A stretch of DNA of 64,000 bases, taken from Anaerolineales bacterium (GTDB lineage: Bacteria; Chloroflexota; Anaerolineae; Aggregatilineales; J027). The translations under genes and the position numbers were made by a program. The notes below the pieces were generated by a model. The model saw only the letters and a program-made list of their open reading frames with translations, ran no database searches and was not told where the DNA came from. The DNA is taken from positions 868,001-932,000 of the forward strand of contig JACKCI010000001.1 of NCBI GenBank assembly GCA_020634155.1, written 5' to 3'. Position 1 is the first letter of the stretch. Each line of letters opens with the position of its first letter. Positions 34,389-42,732 of the stretch are shown here, piece by piece.

Positions 34389-34687
34389 CGTGGGCTTTGC
34401 TCTTCTTTGCCACGACGAATCTTTTCAACCCATTCCACGCTGTCAGAAATACCTTGATCTTTCCACGCGCCAACTAGAGCCGTAGACTGGGCAATAGCAG
34501 CCCCATTCGTGGGCAGAGTCGTCATCATAAACTGGAGTTCTTCTTCTGTCCAAGGTTGGTCTTCCCACCCTTGGTCATGGAAGAAAATCGTAACCTGTAC
34601 AGGGCCGGATGGAAAATCTGGAGGTAGCTCAACCTCTAACTTGCCATCTTTACTAACTTGACCACGTAGATGCAACACTGTTAACAT
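34385..34687 (-). CDS. Antitoxin partner of the PIN toxin
   Basis: A 100-residue protein starting at the ATG at 34687 with GGGAG 8 nt upstream (GTG at 34696 is the alternative). The N-terminal half is a short beta-rich module (LHLRGQVSKDGKLEVELPPDF), the C-terminal half acidic helices ending in a basic KIRRGKEEQ. It does not show a clear AbrB, RHH or Phd fold, but size, order and overlap with vapC mark it as the antitoxin. The promoter region carries palindromes suited to autorepression. Confidence 0.75.
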   Translation of the reverse strand: MLTVLHLRGQVSKDGKLEVELPPDFPSGPVQVTIFFHDQGWEDQPWTEEELQFMMTTLPTNGAAIAQSTALVGAWKDQGISDSVEWVEKIRRGKEEQSPR

Positions 34688-34707
34688 TTTTCTCACTCCC
34701 TACTTGC

Positions 34708-34724
34708 TGTATCATTATCATACA
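34708..34724. promoter_or_regulatory. TGTAT-N7-ATACA inverted repeat over the antitoxin -10 region
   Basis: TGTAT at 34708-34712 and ATACA at 34720-34724 flank a 7 nt spacer. It covers the inferred -10 box, a typical position for toxin-antitoxin autorepression. Confidence 0.4.
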
Positions 34725-34742
34725 AATTGAACCGACTCTCAA
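34714..34742 (-). promoter_or_regulatory. Promoter of the toxin-antitoxin gene run
   Basis: On the minus strand TTGAGA (34742-34737), 17 nt spacer, GATAAT (34719-34714). The start would be near 34707, about 20 nt before the antitoxin ATG. It may also feed the long run beginning with the TIR gene. Confidence 0.5.
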
Positions 34743-34749
34743 ATTTGAG
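34738..34749. promoter_or_regulatory. 12-bp perfect palindrome CTCAAATTTGAG
   Basis: The palindrome overlaps the -35 box of the antitoxin promoter and ends 7 nt before the start codon of the divergent phosphatase gene, so one bound protein could affect both directions. Confidence 0.4.
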
Positions 34750-34755
34750 TTTGGC

Positions 34756-35628
34756 ATGATCCATATCTACAACAATATTTACTTGACCAATACGGAGGAC
34801 TTTCTCGCCAGCCCCGACGCCCTACGCGCTGCTGGTTTCCATCTGGTCATCGACACCCCCACCGCCCCTTTCCCAGCGTTAAGCCAGCGCATCCATGAAA
34901 CCGTTGAAGCTGGGCAGCGCGTGTTAGTCTATTGCGATAGCCCCAGCAGTCCGTTGATTCTGCCTGTTTTGGGCTATCTGATTCGGTATGTTGGGATGTC
35001 GCTGGCTAACGCCTATACCCTGCTCACCGTGCGCTATGATGCCTTCAATGTCGATTGGGATACCCTGATTCAAGCCTACGATTTGCCCTATAGCCTTCCC
35101 ATCACCGCGCCAGATTTGTTGGCAGAGGCCCGCACCACCATCAGCAACATCTATCCAGATTTATACGTAAGTGGTATCGAAGCCCTCGAAGACCTTAAGT
35201 TACCCCAGCAAGCCGATATTCAGGCAGTGCTGCGTCTTGATAACACTGAAAATAGCCCCCAGTGGCCGGATAGTTTCAGCTTGCTCTATGTTCCAGTCCC
35301 CGATGGCAAGCCCATCCCTGCCACTATGTTCCGACAAGGTACGGCCTTCATTGCTGACCAACTGAATGCTGGACATGCGGTACTCGTCCATTGCCAAGCA
35401 GGTATCAGTCGTTCAACGACGCTGGCCTTAGCCTATTTGATTGAATATGAAGGGATGAGTCTACCCGAAGCCTTTGCCCGCATCGTCGCCAATCGACCTA
35501 TGGCACGCCCCCATCCCGTGCTGATGATTTCACTGGCCCGTTGCTATGAATTGCCCTATTCAGATGCCGAGATATGGTCAGATTATTTCGTGGATAACCT
35601 CTTGGCGGAAGCCGTCCATCGACCTTAG
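34756..35628 (+). CDS. Tandem dual-specificity phosphatase-like protein, first domain inactive
   Basis: A 290-residue protein with two DSP/PTP-fold domains. Domain 2 (about 135-275) has the intact P-loop HCQAGISRS near residue 212, with general-acid Asp upstream in VPVPDGKP, so it should remove phosphate from protein Tyr/Ser/Thr or another substrate. Domain 1 (1-125) keeps the fold (IYLTNTEDFL, LPVLGYLIRYVGMSLANAY), but its P-loop reads YCDSPSSPLI near 59 and lacks the Arg. It is probably a duplication with one pseudophosphatase half. The start has no clear Shine-Dalgarno site. Its stop shares TTAG with the convergent gene. Confidence 0.82.
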   Translation: MIHIYNNIYLTNTEDFLASPDALRAAGFHLVIDTPTAPFPALSQRIHETVEAGQRVLVYCDSPSSPLILPVLGYLIRYVGMSLANAYTLLTVRYDAFNVDWDTLIQAYDLPYSLPITAPDLLAEARTTISNIYPDLYVSGIEALEDLKLPQQADIQAVLRLDNTENSPQWPDSFSLLYVPVPDGKPIPATMFRQGTAFIADQLNAGHAVLVHCQAGISRSTTLALAYLIEYEGMSLPEAFARIVANRPMARPHPVLMISLARCYELPYSDAEIWSDYFVDNLLAEAVHRP

Positions 35629-36080
35629 TCAGTCTTACGCCAATCCTTGGCCCGCTTCTGTAAATCCTGAAAAAAGTCGGAGTTGGTAATTTGCTCAACC
35701 GTGGCTTCTTTTTGGTGCTGGTCAATCACCACTTGGAGTTCGACCACTTGATGACGCAGTTGGGTCTCGCGCTTGATGACTTCCTCCCCCACTTCCCCCA
35801 TCCGCCGACGTAAGGTCATCAACGGTTCAGTACCTTGGGTTGCCTTCATAGATGTCGCCTGCTCGATTGTCAATTCGTTGGACTGCAACAGGTCGAGGGT
35901 GCGATGAATGGGACGAAGTTGGCGCTTGATGTCTTGGCTAAAACCATAGGCGCTAACCAAGGCCGTCACCACCGTCAGAATAATTGTAAAAATCATAGTT
36001 GGGGTGTCGGGCTTGCCGAGTATCAAGGTCAGAATGGGCAGGCCAAGGGGAATGAAGATGGCGGGCAATATCCGTAGCAT
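35625..36080 (-). CDS. Small membrane protein with coiled-coil tail (unknown)
   Basis: A 151-residue protein with two transmembrane segments (about 4-22 and 28-47) and a long helical, heptad-like cytoplasmic tail (LRRRMGEVGEEVIKRETQLRHQVVELQ, abbreviated). No family is recognised. Its ATG shares one base with the stop of the gene at 36080 (TAATG), so the two are translationally coupled. The convergent neighbour shares the TTAG stop quartet. Confidence 0.65.
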   Translation of the reverse strand: MLRILPAIFIPLGLPILTLILGKPDTPTMIFTIILTVVTALVSAYGFSQDIKRQLRPIHRTLDLLQSNELTIEQATSMKATQGTEPLMTLRRRMGEVGEEVIKRETQLRHQVVELQVVIDQHQKEATVEQITNSDFFQDLQKRAKDWRKTD

Positions 36081-36778
36081 TAGTATAGCTCCACAGGTAA
36101 ATCGACCATCTTAGGGCCGCCAAAGCGCCTCACCACATCCTTAATGCGATTGATGTTGGCTTCTGTCCCTTGCAGATAGTCGGCGGGATTTAAGTAAACA
36201 AACGAGTCATCTGGGTTATCGGGTAGCTGGGTACCCGCTATCACCTCCCCACTATCCGCAATAATCCGCAGTTGCGCCCCTATCGTGGGATAGACCACAT
36301 CCCATGACCGACGCGGCTTGTAGCCTTCTTGCTTGAGGATATGGAAAATGCGGTCTACCAGATAGTCGGCGTTGCTATAGAGGTCTTTAATCTGTTGGGC
36401 GTGTTGAAAACGGTCCCATGTGGTGTAAATAAAAGCAAAGCGGTGATTGGTGGGGTTGGTAATCGGCGGCACCCGCGCTTGGGTCGCCCCTAGCTGTATC
36501 TTATGATAAACATGCTCATCCCTCGGATGAGGCTTCATGTTGCCTACTAACGCACGACGGGTGGCAAGTTCAACACCACGCTGCTCGGCAAAATAGTAAA
36601 TCCCGCTGGGTTGGTCTTTAGGCGGCGCAGAACCGCTCAGGAAAAAAGCGAGATATTCCGCCATAATTCCTTTTGGAGCCTGACCCAACGGGATGCGATA
36701 CCAGTGTTGTTCGAGCGCGAATTTCAAATCCCGCTTCGTATTGATTACCCCTACCAGCACTCGGTCTTCGGGGTGCAT
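36080..36778 (-). CDS. Conserved-looking soluble protein of unknown function
   Basis: A 232-residue protein with a strongly basic, aromatic-rich N-terminal half (VLVGVINTKRDLKFALEQHWYRIP; IYYFAEQRGVEL; HVYHKIQLG) and a well-packed C-terminal half (TIGAQLRIIADSG ... YLNPADYLQGTEANINRI). There are no signal peptide and no transmembrane segments. No catalytic motif is recognised. It follows the PLP-enzyme gene by 7 nt. Confidence 0.65.
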   Translation of the reverse strand: MHPEDRVLVGVINTKRDLKFALEQHWYRIPLGQAPKGIMAEYLAFFLSGSAPPKDQPSGIYYFAEQRGVELATRRALVGNMKPHPRDEHVYHKIQLGATQARVPPITNPTNHRFAFIYTTWDRFQHAQQIKDLYSNADYLVDRIFHILKQEGYKPRRSWDVVYPTIGAQLRIIADSGEVIAGTQLPDNPDDSFVYLNPADYLQGTEANINRIKDVVRRFGGPKMVDLPVELY

Positions 36779-36785
36779 ACAACCT

Positions 36786-38246
36786 CTAGTACAATCCTAC
36801 TCGTGCATTAAATGCTGCAATATGCTCATCAATCTCATCCGCTTGGTGGTGGACTGATGTCCAGAATTCAGGCTCCCATTGAGCAAGAATTTCTTCGTAG
36901 GTCTTACCCTGCTGTTCCACCCACGTATAATATTTGAGATTGTGTATGCGCTTACGATCATAATGCCCTAATTCTTTCACATGGTCAATACCCACGCCCA
37001 ACAGATAGCGATGGTAGTCAGCGATGGCATCCTCGGTGGTATATTCACCATGCGCCTCGGTCTCCTCTACCAAACGGCTTTGATAGAGTTCCATCGAATC
37101 GGTGCTGACCGTAAACACAACATCGCCCTCACCCCATTCATAGTATTTCGCCATCTTGATGGCTGAGAGCATGTTGGCAATACTGGAGATACCCAGCAAG
37201 GGAAGTTGCTCAATAAAAGCTTCGGGTACACCTTGCTTGACCAAATAAGCTTGTCCGGCGGGTTCATTAAAGAGGCGCATAATCCGCACGGTAGCCTCAT
37301 CATCAATGCCCATCACCATATCGGTATTGCGGACATTGTGAATCCAAGGCACATGCTTGTCGCCAATGCCCTCAATGCGATGAGCGCCAAAGCCATTATG
37401 GAGCAGGGTCGGACATTGCAGTGCTTCGCTGGCCCCCACCTTGCTAGTCGGGAATTGGCCTTTGAGAAAGTCACCGCTGGCGATGGTGCCTGCCGAGCCT
37501 GTCGTAAAGACCGAGCCTCGTAAAGTGTCATGTGGCCCCATCTCGCGCTCTAGCACTTCCAGCATGGCATTGCCTGTCACGTTGTAGTGCCACAGGTGAT
37601 TGCCCATCTCATCGAACTGGTTGAAGATAACAATGTCATCACCGCGTGTCTCGCGCAGTTCCCAGCACTTGTCAAAGATTTCCTTGACATTGCTCTCGGT
37701 GCCATAGGTCGCAATAACCTCGCCTGCTACCGTCTGGAGCCACTCAAAACGCTCACGGCTCATCCCTTCTGGCAAAATCGCAATGGATTGGCAGGCCAAG
37801 AGAGCCGAATTGTAAGCCCCGCCCCGACAGTAGTTACCCGTAGAAGGCCAAACCGCTTTTTGGCTAGTAGGGTCAAATTGACCTGTCACCAAGCGCGGTA
37901 CGAGGCAGCCATAGGTAGCTCCGACTTTATGTGCGCCAGTGGGAAACCACTTGCCGACAAGGGTCAGAATACGCGCTTTGATACCCGTGATGGCTTCGGG
38001 AAATTCGAGGTAATTGACCCCGCCAAAGCCGCCACCATGCGGGGTTGGCTCGTTCTTCCATGTGATGCGGGTCAAGTTGAGGGAATTGACATCCCACAAG
38101 CCGACCTGTCGCAATTTGGCTTGAATCTCAGCAGGTACCAGTTGCGGATTCCGCATCATGGCATAGGTGGGCAAGAAAATATGGCGTTCACGGGCAACCT
38201 GCACGGCACGCTCTAGAATATCGGGATAGACGCTTAAATCAATCAT
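36786..38246 (-). CDS. PLP-dependent enzyme of fold type II, substrate unknown
   Basis: A 486-residue protein like the tryptophan-synthase-beta / cysteine-synthase superfamily. The likely PLP lysine is in TGAHKVGATYG near residue 103; STGNYCRGGAYNS near 130 takes the place of the phosphate-facing Ser/Asn loop; TTGSAGTIASG near 255 is the phosphate-binding Gly/Ser loop. It is longer than typical family members. Its setting next to YgeW, YgeY and carbamate kinase suggests catabolism of an amino acid or diamino acid in the slot that E. coli fills with the diaminopropionate lyase YgeX, but it is not a clear YgeX homologue. ATG at 38246; overlaps the small upstream gene by 8 nt. Confidence 0.75.
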   Translation of the reverse strand: MIDLSVYPDILERAVQVARERHIFLPTYAMMRNPQLVPAEIQAKLRQVGLWDVNSLNLTRITWKNEPTPHGGGFGGVNYLEFPEAITGIKARILTLVGKWFPTGAHKVGATYGCLVPRLVTGQFDPTSQKAVWPSTGNYCRGGAYNSALLACQSIAILPEGMSRERFEWLQTVAGEVIATYGTESNVKEIFDKCWELRETRGDDIVIFNQFDEMGNHLWHYNVTGNAMLEVLEREMGPHDTLRGSVFTTGSAGTIASGDFLKGQFPTSKVGASEALQCPTLLHNGFGAHRIEGIGDKHVPWIHNVRNTDMVMGIDDEATVRIMRLFNEPAGQAYLVKQGVPEAFIEQLPLLGISSIANMLSAIKMAKYYEWGEGDVVFTVSTDSMELYQSRLVEETEAHGEYTTEDAIADYHRYLLGVGIDHVKELGHYDRKRIHNLKYYTWVEQQGKTYEEILAQWEPEFWTSVHHQADEIDEHIAAFNARVGLY

Positions 38247-38457
38247 CAAAGAGTACACTTTCTAGTTCACGAATTTGGTTATACAGTTCATCACGGCGCT
38301 GGGCTAACTCACGATAGTGATGGTAGTCATCAGGGGACATGTCTTCCGTCCCACCGTTGTGGGCCATCAAGAGGGCATCAATGTCCTCGTCTAACCGTTC
38401 ATATTCCAACACCAGTTGGCGATAACGTTCCACTTGGGCCTTATCATCATTCGGCAT
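38239..38457 (-). CDS. Small acidic coiled-coil protein
   Basis: A 72-residue, all-helical charged protein (VERYRQLVLEYERLDEDID ... LAQRRDELYNQIRELES) from the ATG at 38457; an in-frame extension to 38475 lies inside the glycosyltransferase gene. No family is recognised. It overlaps both neighbours (11 and 8 nt), which supports real translation. Confidence 0.65.
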   Translation of the reverse strand: MPNDDKAQVERYRQLVLEYERLDEDIDALLMAHNGGTEDMSPDDYHHYRELAQRRDELYNQIRELESVLFDD

Positions 38458-39463
38458 CTGGCACATCCTCCGCACTTACTATTGGTGGAATTACACGCGG
38501 TGGCACACGCCCCGCAGAAAAAGGAATTCCATAAGTATCGGCTACGACATAGAGCGGACGCCCCCGCACCTCGTCGTAGATACGCGCTATGTATTGCCCC
38601 ATGATAAAAAAGAAAAGAAATTGAAAAGCACTCAAAATCAGCACAACCGAGAGAGTCGTGGCTTGGCCCTCCAAAAACGCTTCGGTGGTCGCCAAACGCA
38701 GCACCACAATCACAGGTAGCGCCAAGACCGCCAAAACTGCCAAGGCAAAACTGAAATATATGGCGACCTGTAAGGGGAAATAACTGAAGCCTGTGATGCC
38801 ATCCAGTGCCAAACGCATCATTTTGCGGAGGGTATATTTGGTCTCACCAATTTCACGCCGAGCGCGGACATATTCGACCCCCGTCTGCTGAAAACCCACC
38901 CAACTGGTCATGCCACGAATAAAGCGATTGTGTTCCCGCATTTGGTTAACAGCGTTGACCACCCGCCGATCCATCAAGCGAAAATCGCCTGTATCTAGGG
39001 GGATGTCAATGTTGGTGATTTTGTTGGTCAGGCGGTAGAAAAGCTTGGCCGTCCAGACCTTGAAGGCACTTTCGCCCTCACGCTTGGCACGCACCGCATA
39101 GACCACATGATAGCCCTCGCGCCATTTCTCGACCAATTGGGGGATAAGCTCAGGGGGGTCTTGCAAGTCAGCATCAATTAGCACTACTGCTTGACCAAGT
39201 GCAAAGTCCATACCCGCTGTTACAGCCGTCTGATGCCCAAAGTTGCGGGCGAAGTTGATAATTCGCACCCGTTGCGGGTCTTGGTGATGTAGCTGCATCA
39301 TCTCCGCCAAGGAGTTGTCACGGCTACCGTCGTTTATCATCACCAATTCCCACGTCTCGCCAGACTCATCCATCACCTTAGAGAGACGCTCATAAAGGCG
39401 AAAGAGATTGCCCTCCTCATTATGCACCGGGGCAACAATCGACACCATTGGCTTCTGCGTCAT
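38447..39463 (-). CDS. GT2 polyisoprenyl-phosphate glycosyltransferase (DPM1/GtrB-like)
   Basis: Transfers a sugar from a nucleotide donor to polyprenyl phosphate at the membrane. The 338-residue protein has VSIVAPVHNEEGNL at the start, the donor-binding DADLQDPPE near residue 97, and a GDFRLMDRRV loop, then two transmembrane segments at about 230-255 and 265-290. This is the GtrB/ArnC arrangement. It could supply lipid-linked sugar to the PMT-like and DUF2723 glycosyltransferases in this window. Start at the ATG at 39463 (ATGA overlap with the gene upstream). Confidence 0.88.
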   Translation of the reverse strand: MTQKPMVSIVAPVHNEEGNLFRLYERLSKVMDESGETWELVMINDGSRDNSLAEMMQLHHQDPQRVRIINFARNFGHQTAVTAGMDFALGQAVVLIDADLQDPPELIPQLVEKWREGYHVVYAVRAKREGESAFKVWTAKLFYRLTNKITNIDIPLDTGDFRLMDRRVVNAVNQMREHNRFIRGMTSWVGFQQTGVEYVRARREIGETKYTLRKMMRLALDGITGFSYFPLQVAIYFSFALAVLAVLALPVIVVLRLATTEAFLEGQATTLSVVLILSAFQFLFFFIMGQYIARIYDEVRGRPLYVVADTYGIPFSAGRVPPRVIPPIVSAEDVPDAE

Positions 39464-40722
39464 GACCATTTGCCCGCTACTGCTTGTACTGCCGCTAGGG
39501 TTGGCGGTGTAATAGCAGGTTTTTGGTGGCTAACCGTTTGCATCGCACTTCTCACGTCTTTGAGACCATTCCCTGTAATCAATACCAACACTTGCTCATC
39601 TGGCTGGACTAGCCCTTGGCGTCGCGCCTCTTGCAAGCCTGCCAAACTTGCCGCCGCCGCGGGTTCAGCAAACACCCCCGACTGACGTGCCAGCATGGGA
39701 ATCGCTTCCAAGATAGCATCATCGCTGACCCGCACAAAGGCACCATCTGTCTCACGCACGGCTCGTAAGGCCTTGGCACGGTCACGCGGCAACCCGCTAC
39801 TGATGCTATCAGCAACGGTATGAGCAGGGTGTGGCACCATCTCTGGAGCTGTCAAGCCTCGTTCCCACGCATCCACCAGCGCATCACTTCCCGCCGCTTG
39901 AACACCAATCAGGCGAGGCAGTTTATCAACCCATCCCAAATTGTATAACTCTCGACAGCCTTTGTGAACCCCGCCAATAATACTACCATCCCCCACAGAG
40001 ACGACTATCACATCAGGGAGGTTCCAGTTCAGTTGTTCAGCAATCTCAAAAGCGACCGTTTTCTTGCCCTCAGTGGTCATCGGATTAATGCCTGTACTGC
40101 GGTTGTACCAGCCAAATTCTTGACAGGCTTCAGTACACAAATCAAAAGCTGTATCATAATCCCCATCAACCAAAATCACCCGCGCCCCGAAAATAAGCAT
40201 TTGAGCAACCTTGGCTTCTGGTGCTGAAGCAGGCACAAAGATAACCGCTTCCGCATCTGGCACGGCGGCACAACAGCCCGCCAAAGCTGCCGCGGCATTG
40301 CCAGTGCTGGCGGTGGCAATTACGCGACGACCCAACGTTTGAACCGCGTAATTGACCACCATCGCGCTGGCACGGTCTTTGAGCGAACCCGTTAGGTTAA
40401 GACCGTCATTTTTTATACACACTTCCCCGACATCTAGCGCAGTCGCCAGATTTTGGAGGGCGTCATAGCCAATTAAGGGGGTGCCACCTAAAGCAGCCAG
40501 ACCCGCCACAGGCACGCCCTTCACGGGCAACAAATCGCGTTGACGCCAAAAGGTCAGTGGCCCCTCCGCAGGTTGACGCTGGGTAGTATCGGCATAGAGG
40601 ACATCCAAGGCCCCAACTTCCCCACAGCGCGGGCAAGCATAGAGTGTGTCGGCAAGGGCATAACGCTCCCCACAGACCACACACTCCAAACCAATGATAT
40701 GCTCTAACCCGGTAAAATCCAT
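39460..40722 (-). CDS. Threonine-synthase-like PLP enzyme with N-terminal zinc ribbon
   Basis: A 420-residue fold type II PLP enzyme. A zinc ribbon (CVVCGERY ... YACPRCGE) occupies residues about 14-37; the PLP lysine is in LTGSLKDRAS near 115; ASTGNAAAAL is the substrate loop; VVSVGDGSIIGG is the phosphate loop. Threonine synthases of this class look the same, and the name is safe at family level. The 19 nt overlap with carbamate kinase places it in the purine-type gene run, where a YgeX-like ammonia-lyase would be expected, so a threonine-dehydratase or diaminopropionate-lyase-like reaction is an alternative. Confidence 0.82.
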   Translation of the reverse strand: MDFTGLEHIIGLECVVCGERYALADTLYACPRCGEVGALDVLYADTTQRQPAEGPLTFWRQRDLLPVKGVPVAGLAALGGTPLIGYDALQNLATALDVGEVCIKNDGLNLTGSLKDRASAMVVNYAVQTLGRRVIATASTGNAAAALAGCCAAVPDAEAVIFVPASAPEAKVAQMLIFGARVILVDGDYDTAFDLCTEACQEFGWYNRSTGINPMTTEGKKTVAFEIAEQLNWNLPDVIVVSVGDGSIIGGVHKGCRELYNLGWVDKLPRLIGVQAAGSDALVDAWERGLTAPEMVPHPAHTVADSISSGLPRDRAKALRAVRETDGAFVRVSDDAILEAIPMLARQSGVFAEPAAAASLAGLQEARRQGLVQPDEQVLVLITGNGLKDVRSAMQTVSHQKPAITPPTLAAVQAVAGKWS

Positions 40723-41648
40723 GTTCCGGTCTCCCCATGCAAAGCGCGGCGGATATTGGGCGGGTTGGTGATTAAGGCACGCGGGCCACCTCGTTCCATA
40801 AAGCGAATGACCGCCTCAATTTTAGGCTGCATACTGCCTGCCGCAAAATGCCCCTCTTCCAAAAATTGACGCGCTTCTGAAAGCGTGATGCTGTCGAGGT
40901 CACGCTGTTGGGGGGTGTTGAAGTTCAAGGCTACTTTTTCAACACCTGTCGAGATGATGAACAAGTCCGCCATCAGTATTTGGGAGAGAAGGCTAGAAGC
41001 GCGGTCTTTGTCAATCACTGCCGCAATCCCTCGTAATTCACCCTTGGGGTTGCGAAACACAGGGATACCCCCGCCCCCACAAGCGATAACGATATAGTTA
41101 GCACGAATCATGGTGCGGATAGCACCTTGTTCGATAATCTCAAGCGGTTCAGGGGAAGCCACAACCCGCCGCCAACCCCGTCCAGCGTCTTCCATAATCT
41201 GCCAGCCTTCGGTCTCAAATTGACGGGCTTGTTCTTCGGTCAGAAAGCTGCCAATCGGCTTGGTCGGGTTTTCAAATGCAGTATCATTGCGATCTACCAA
41301 CACTTGGGTGACCATCGTAATTACACTGCGATTAATCCCCCGTAGCCGCAACTCGTTGTTGAGAGCCTGTTGGAGCATGTAACCAATCGCGCCTTGGGTG
41401 TCGGCCCCTATTAAATCAAGCGGGGTGGTATGCACCTCATGGGCAGCCAATTCATTGCGGCGCAAAATAAAGCCGACTTGAGGGCCGTTGCCGTGAGTGA
41501 CCACGACATTCCAGCCCTCCTCGACCATATCGGCAATATGTTGGCAGGTTTCACGCACCGCGTCCCACTGGTGAGACACCGCCGTCTTTGATTTTTCAGT
41601 GATAAGCGAATTGCCACCGATGGCAATCACGGCTGTTTTCTCTGCCAT
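40704..41648 (-). CDS. arcC: Carbamate kinase
   Basis: Makes ATP and carbamate from carbamoyl phosphate and ADP. The 314-residue amino-acid-kinase-fold protein has IGGNSL at residues 9-14, VVTHGNGPQVG near 48, and IACGGGGIPVFRN near 192. The length agrees with ArcC/YqeA. Directly downstream of a YgeW-like carbamoyltransferase, it would harvest carbamoyl phosphate as ATP, the energy-yielding end of the pathway. Confidence 0.95.
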   Translation of the reverse strand: MAEKTAVIAIGGNSLITEKSKTAVSHQWDAVRETCQHIADMVEEGWNVVVTHGNGPQVGFILRRNELAAHEVHTTPLDLIGADTQGAIGYMLQQALNNELRLRGINRSVITMVTQVLVDRNDTAFENPTKPIGSFLTEEQARQFETEGWQIMEDAGRGWRRVVASPEPLEIIEQGAIRTMIRANYIVIACGGGGIPVFRNPKGELRGIAAVIDKDRASSLLSQILMADLFIISTGVEKVALNFNTPQQRDLDSITLSEARQFLEEGHFAAGSMQPKIEAVIRFMERGGPRALITNPPNIRRALHGETGTWILPG

Positions 41649-41657
41649 TGTATTATC

Positions 41658-42641
41658 CTAGCTCATTGTTAATGCCATAACCGCTTTTTGAACGTGCAGG
41701 CGGTTCTCGGCTTCGTCATAAACAATACTTTGCGGGCCATCAATAACCTCGTCGGTTACTTCGATGTTGCGGTCAGCGGGCAGGCAATGCATATACACGG
41801 CGTCTTCGTGGGCCATGCCCATACGACGGCTGTCCGTAATCCAGTCAGTATATTGCTTGCCAATATTGGCGCTTTCGGTATTGTCCGAGGTGGTCAACAT
41901 GGCTCCCCAACTCTTGGGATAGACCACATCAGCATCCTTGAAGCCTGCATCGAAGTCATCCAAAATCTCAAAGCTACCGCGACTCTTGCGGGCATTTTCC
42001 TTGGCCTGCTCCAAAATGTCGGGCATCAGCTTATATTCCGGTGGATGGGTCAGGCGCACATTCATGCCGAAGCGCGTCATCAGCAGAATCAGGCTTTGCG
42101 GAACGCTAATCGGCTTTTGGTAACTAGAGGCATAGGCCCAACTGACATTGATGGTCTTACCACGCAGTCCCTCGCGCCCAAAGCGTTCTTGAATGGTCAT
42201 CAAGTCCGCCATAATTTGGAAGGGATGGTAAACATCGCATTGCATATTGAGGACTGGTACACGACTAGCTGCTGCTACATCGCGGATGTATTGGTTGCCA
42301 AAGTCCCAATCGCATTGGCGGATAGCAATACCATCGGTATAGCGCCCGATAATCTCGCCAATTTCTTTGGCAGTATCGCCATGTGAAATCTGAGTGGTGG
42401 TACTTTCAATGAATTGAGCATGCCCGCCCAATTGCGCCATACCCGCCTCGAAACTGACACGGGTGCGGGTGCTGCTGAAGAAGAAAAGCATCCCCAAGAC
42501 TTTATCGCGCAGATAGGCATGGGGTTCGCCCACCGCCCGCTTGCGTTTGAGGTCAAAGGCGACATCCATCACAGTATCAATTTCCGAGCGTGTCCACTCT
42601 TGGGTGGTAATCATATCACGCCCACGTAGATGCGTTTGCAT
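41658..42641 (-). CDS. ygeW: YgeW-like knotted carbamoyltransferase
   Basis: A 327-residue transcarbamoylase. The carbamoyl-phosphate loop reads SSTRTRVSFE near residue 55, the second domain has SWAYASSYQKPISVPQS near 170, and YMHCLPAD near 288 is the HCLP motif. The WAYxxSYxKPxSVPQ block is the feature shared with E. coli YgeW and separates it from ornithine and aspartate transcarbamoylases. The physiological substrate of YgeW is not settled; in purine-degradation clusters it is thought to produce carbamoyl phosphate. AGGAG lies 12 nt before the ATG; an internal ATG at 42614 is possible. The 91 nt gap to ygeY holds only a short imperfect GGGGA/TCCCC hairpin. Confidence 0.86.
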   Translation of the reverse strand: MQTHLRGRDMITTQEWTRSEIDTVMDVAFDLKRKRAVGEPHAYLRDKVLGMLFFFSSTRTRVSFEAGMAQLGGHAQFIESTTTQISHGDTAKEIGEIIGRYTDGIAIRQCDWDFGNQYIRDVAAASRVPVLNMQCDVYHPFQIMADLMTIQERFGREGLRGKTINVSWAYASSYQKPISVPQSLILLMTRFGMNVRLTHPPEYKLMPDILEQAKENARKSRGSFEILDDFDAGFKDADVVYPKSWGAMLTTSDNTESANIGKQYTDWITDSRRMGMAHEDAVYMHCLPADRNIEVTDEVIDGPQSIVYDEAENRLHVQKAVMALTMS

Positions 42642-42732
42642 AGGAACTATAATCTCCTGAAATCTAGTTGATAATCGAGAGTTTCGTCTTGTTATGTCGC
42701 ATTGTCAAGGGGAATCCGCATAGTATCCCCGT

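Noticed and set aside
42660..42732. Possible internal promoter (TTGACA) and hairpin between ygeY and ygeW
   Set aside because: No -10 box lies at 16-18 nt from the TTGACA, and the GGGGA/TCCCC hairpin lacks a U-tract.
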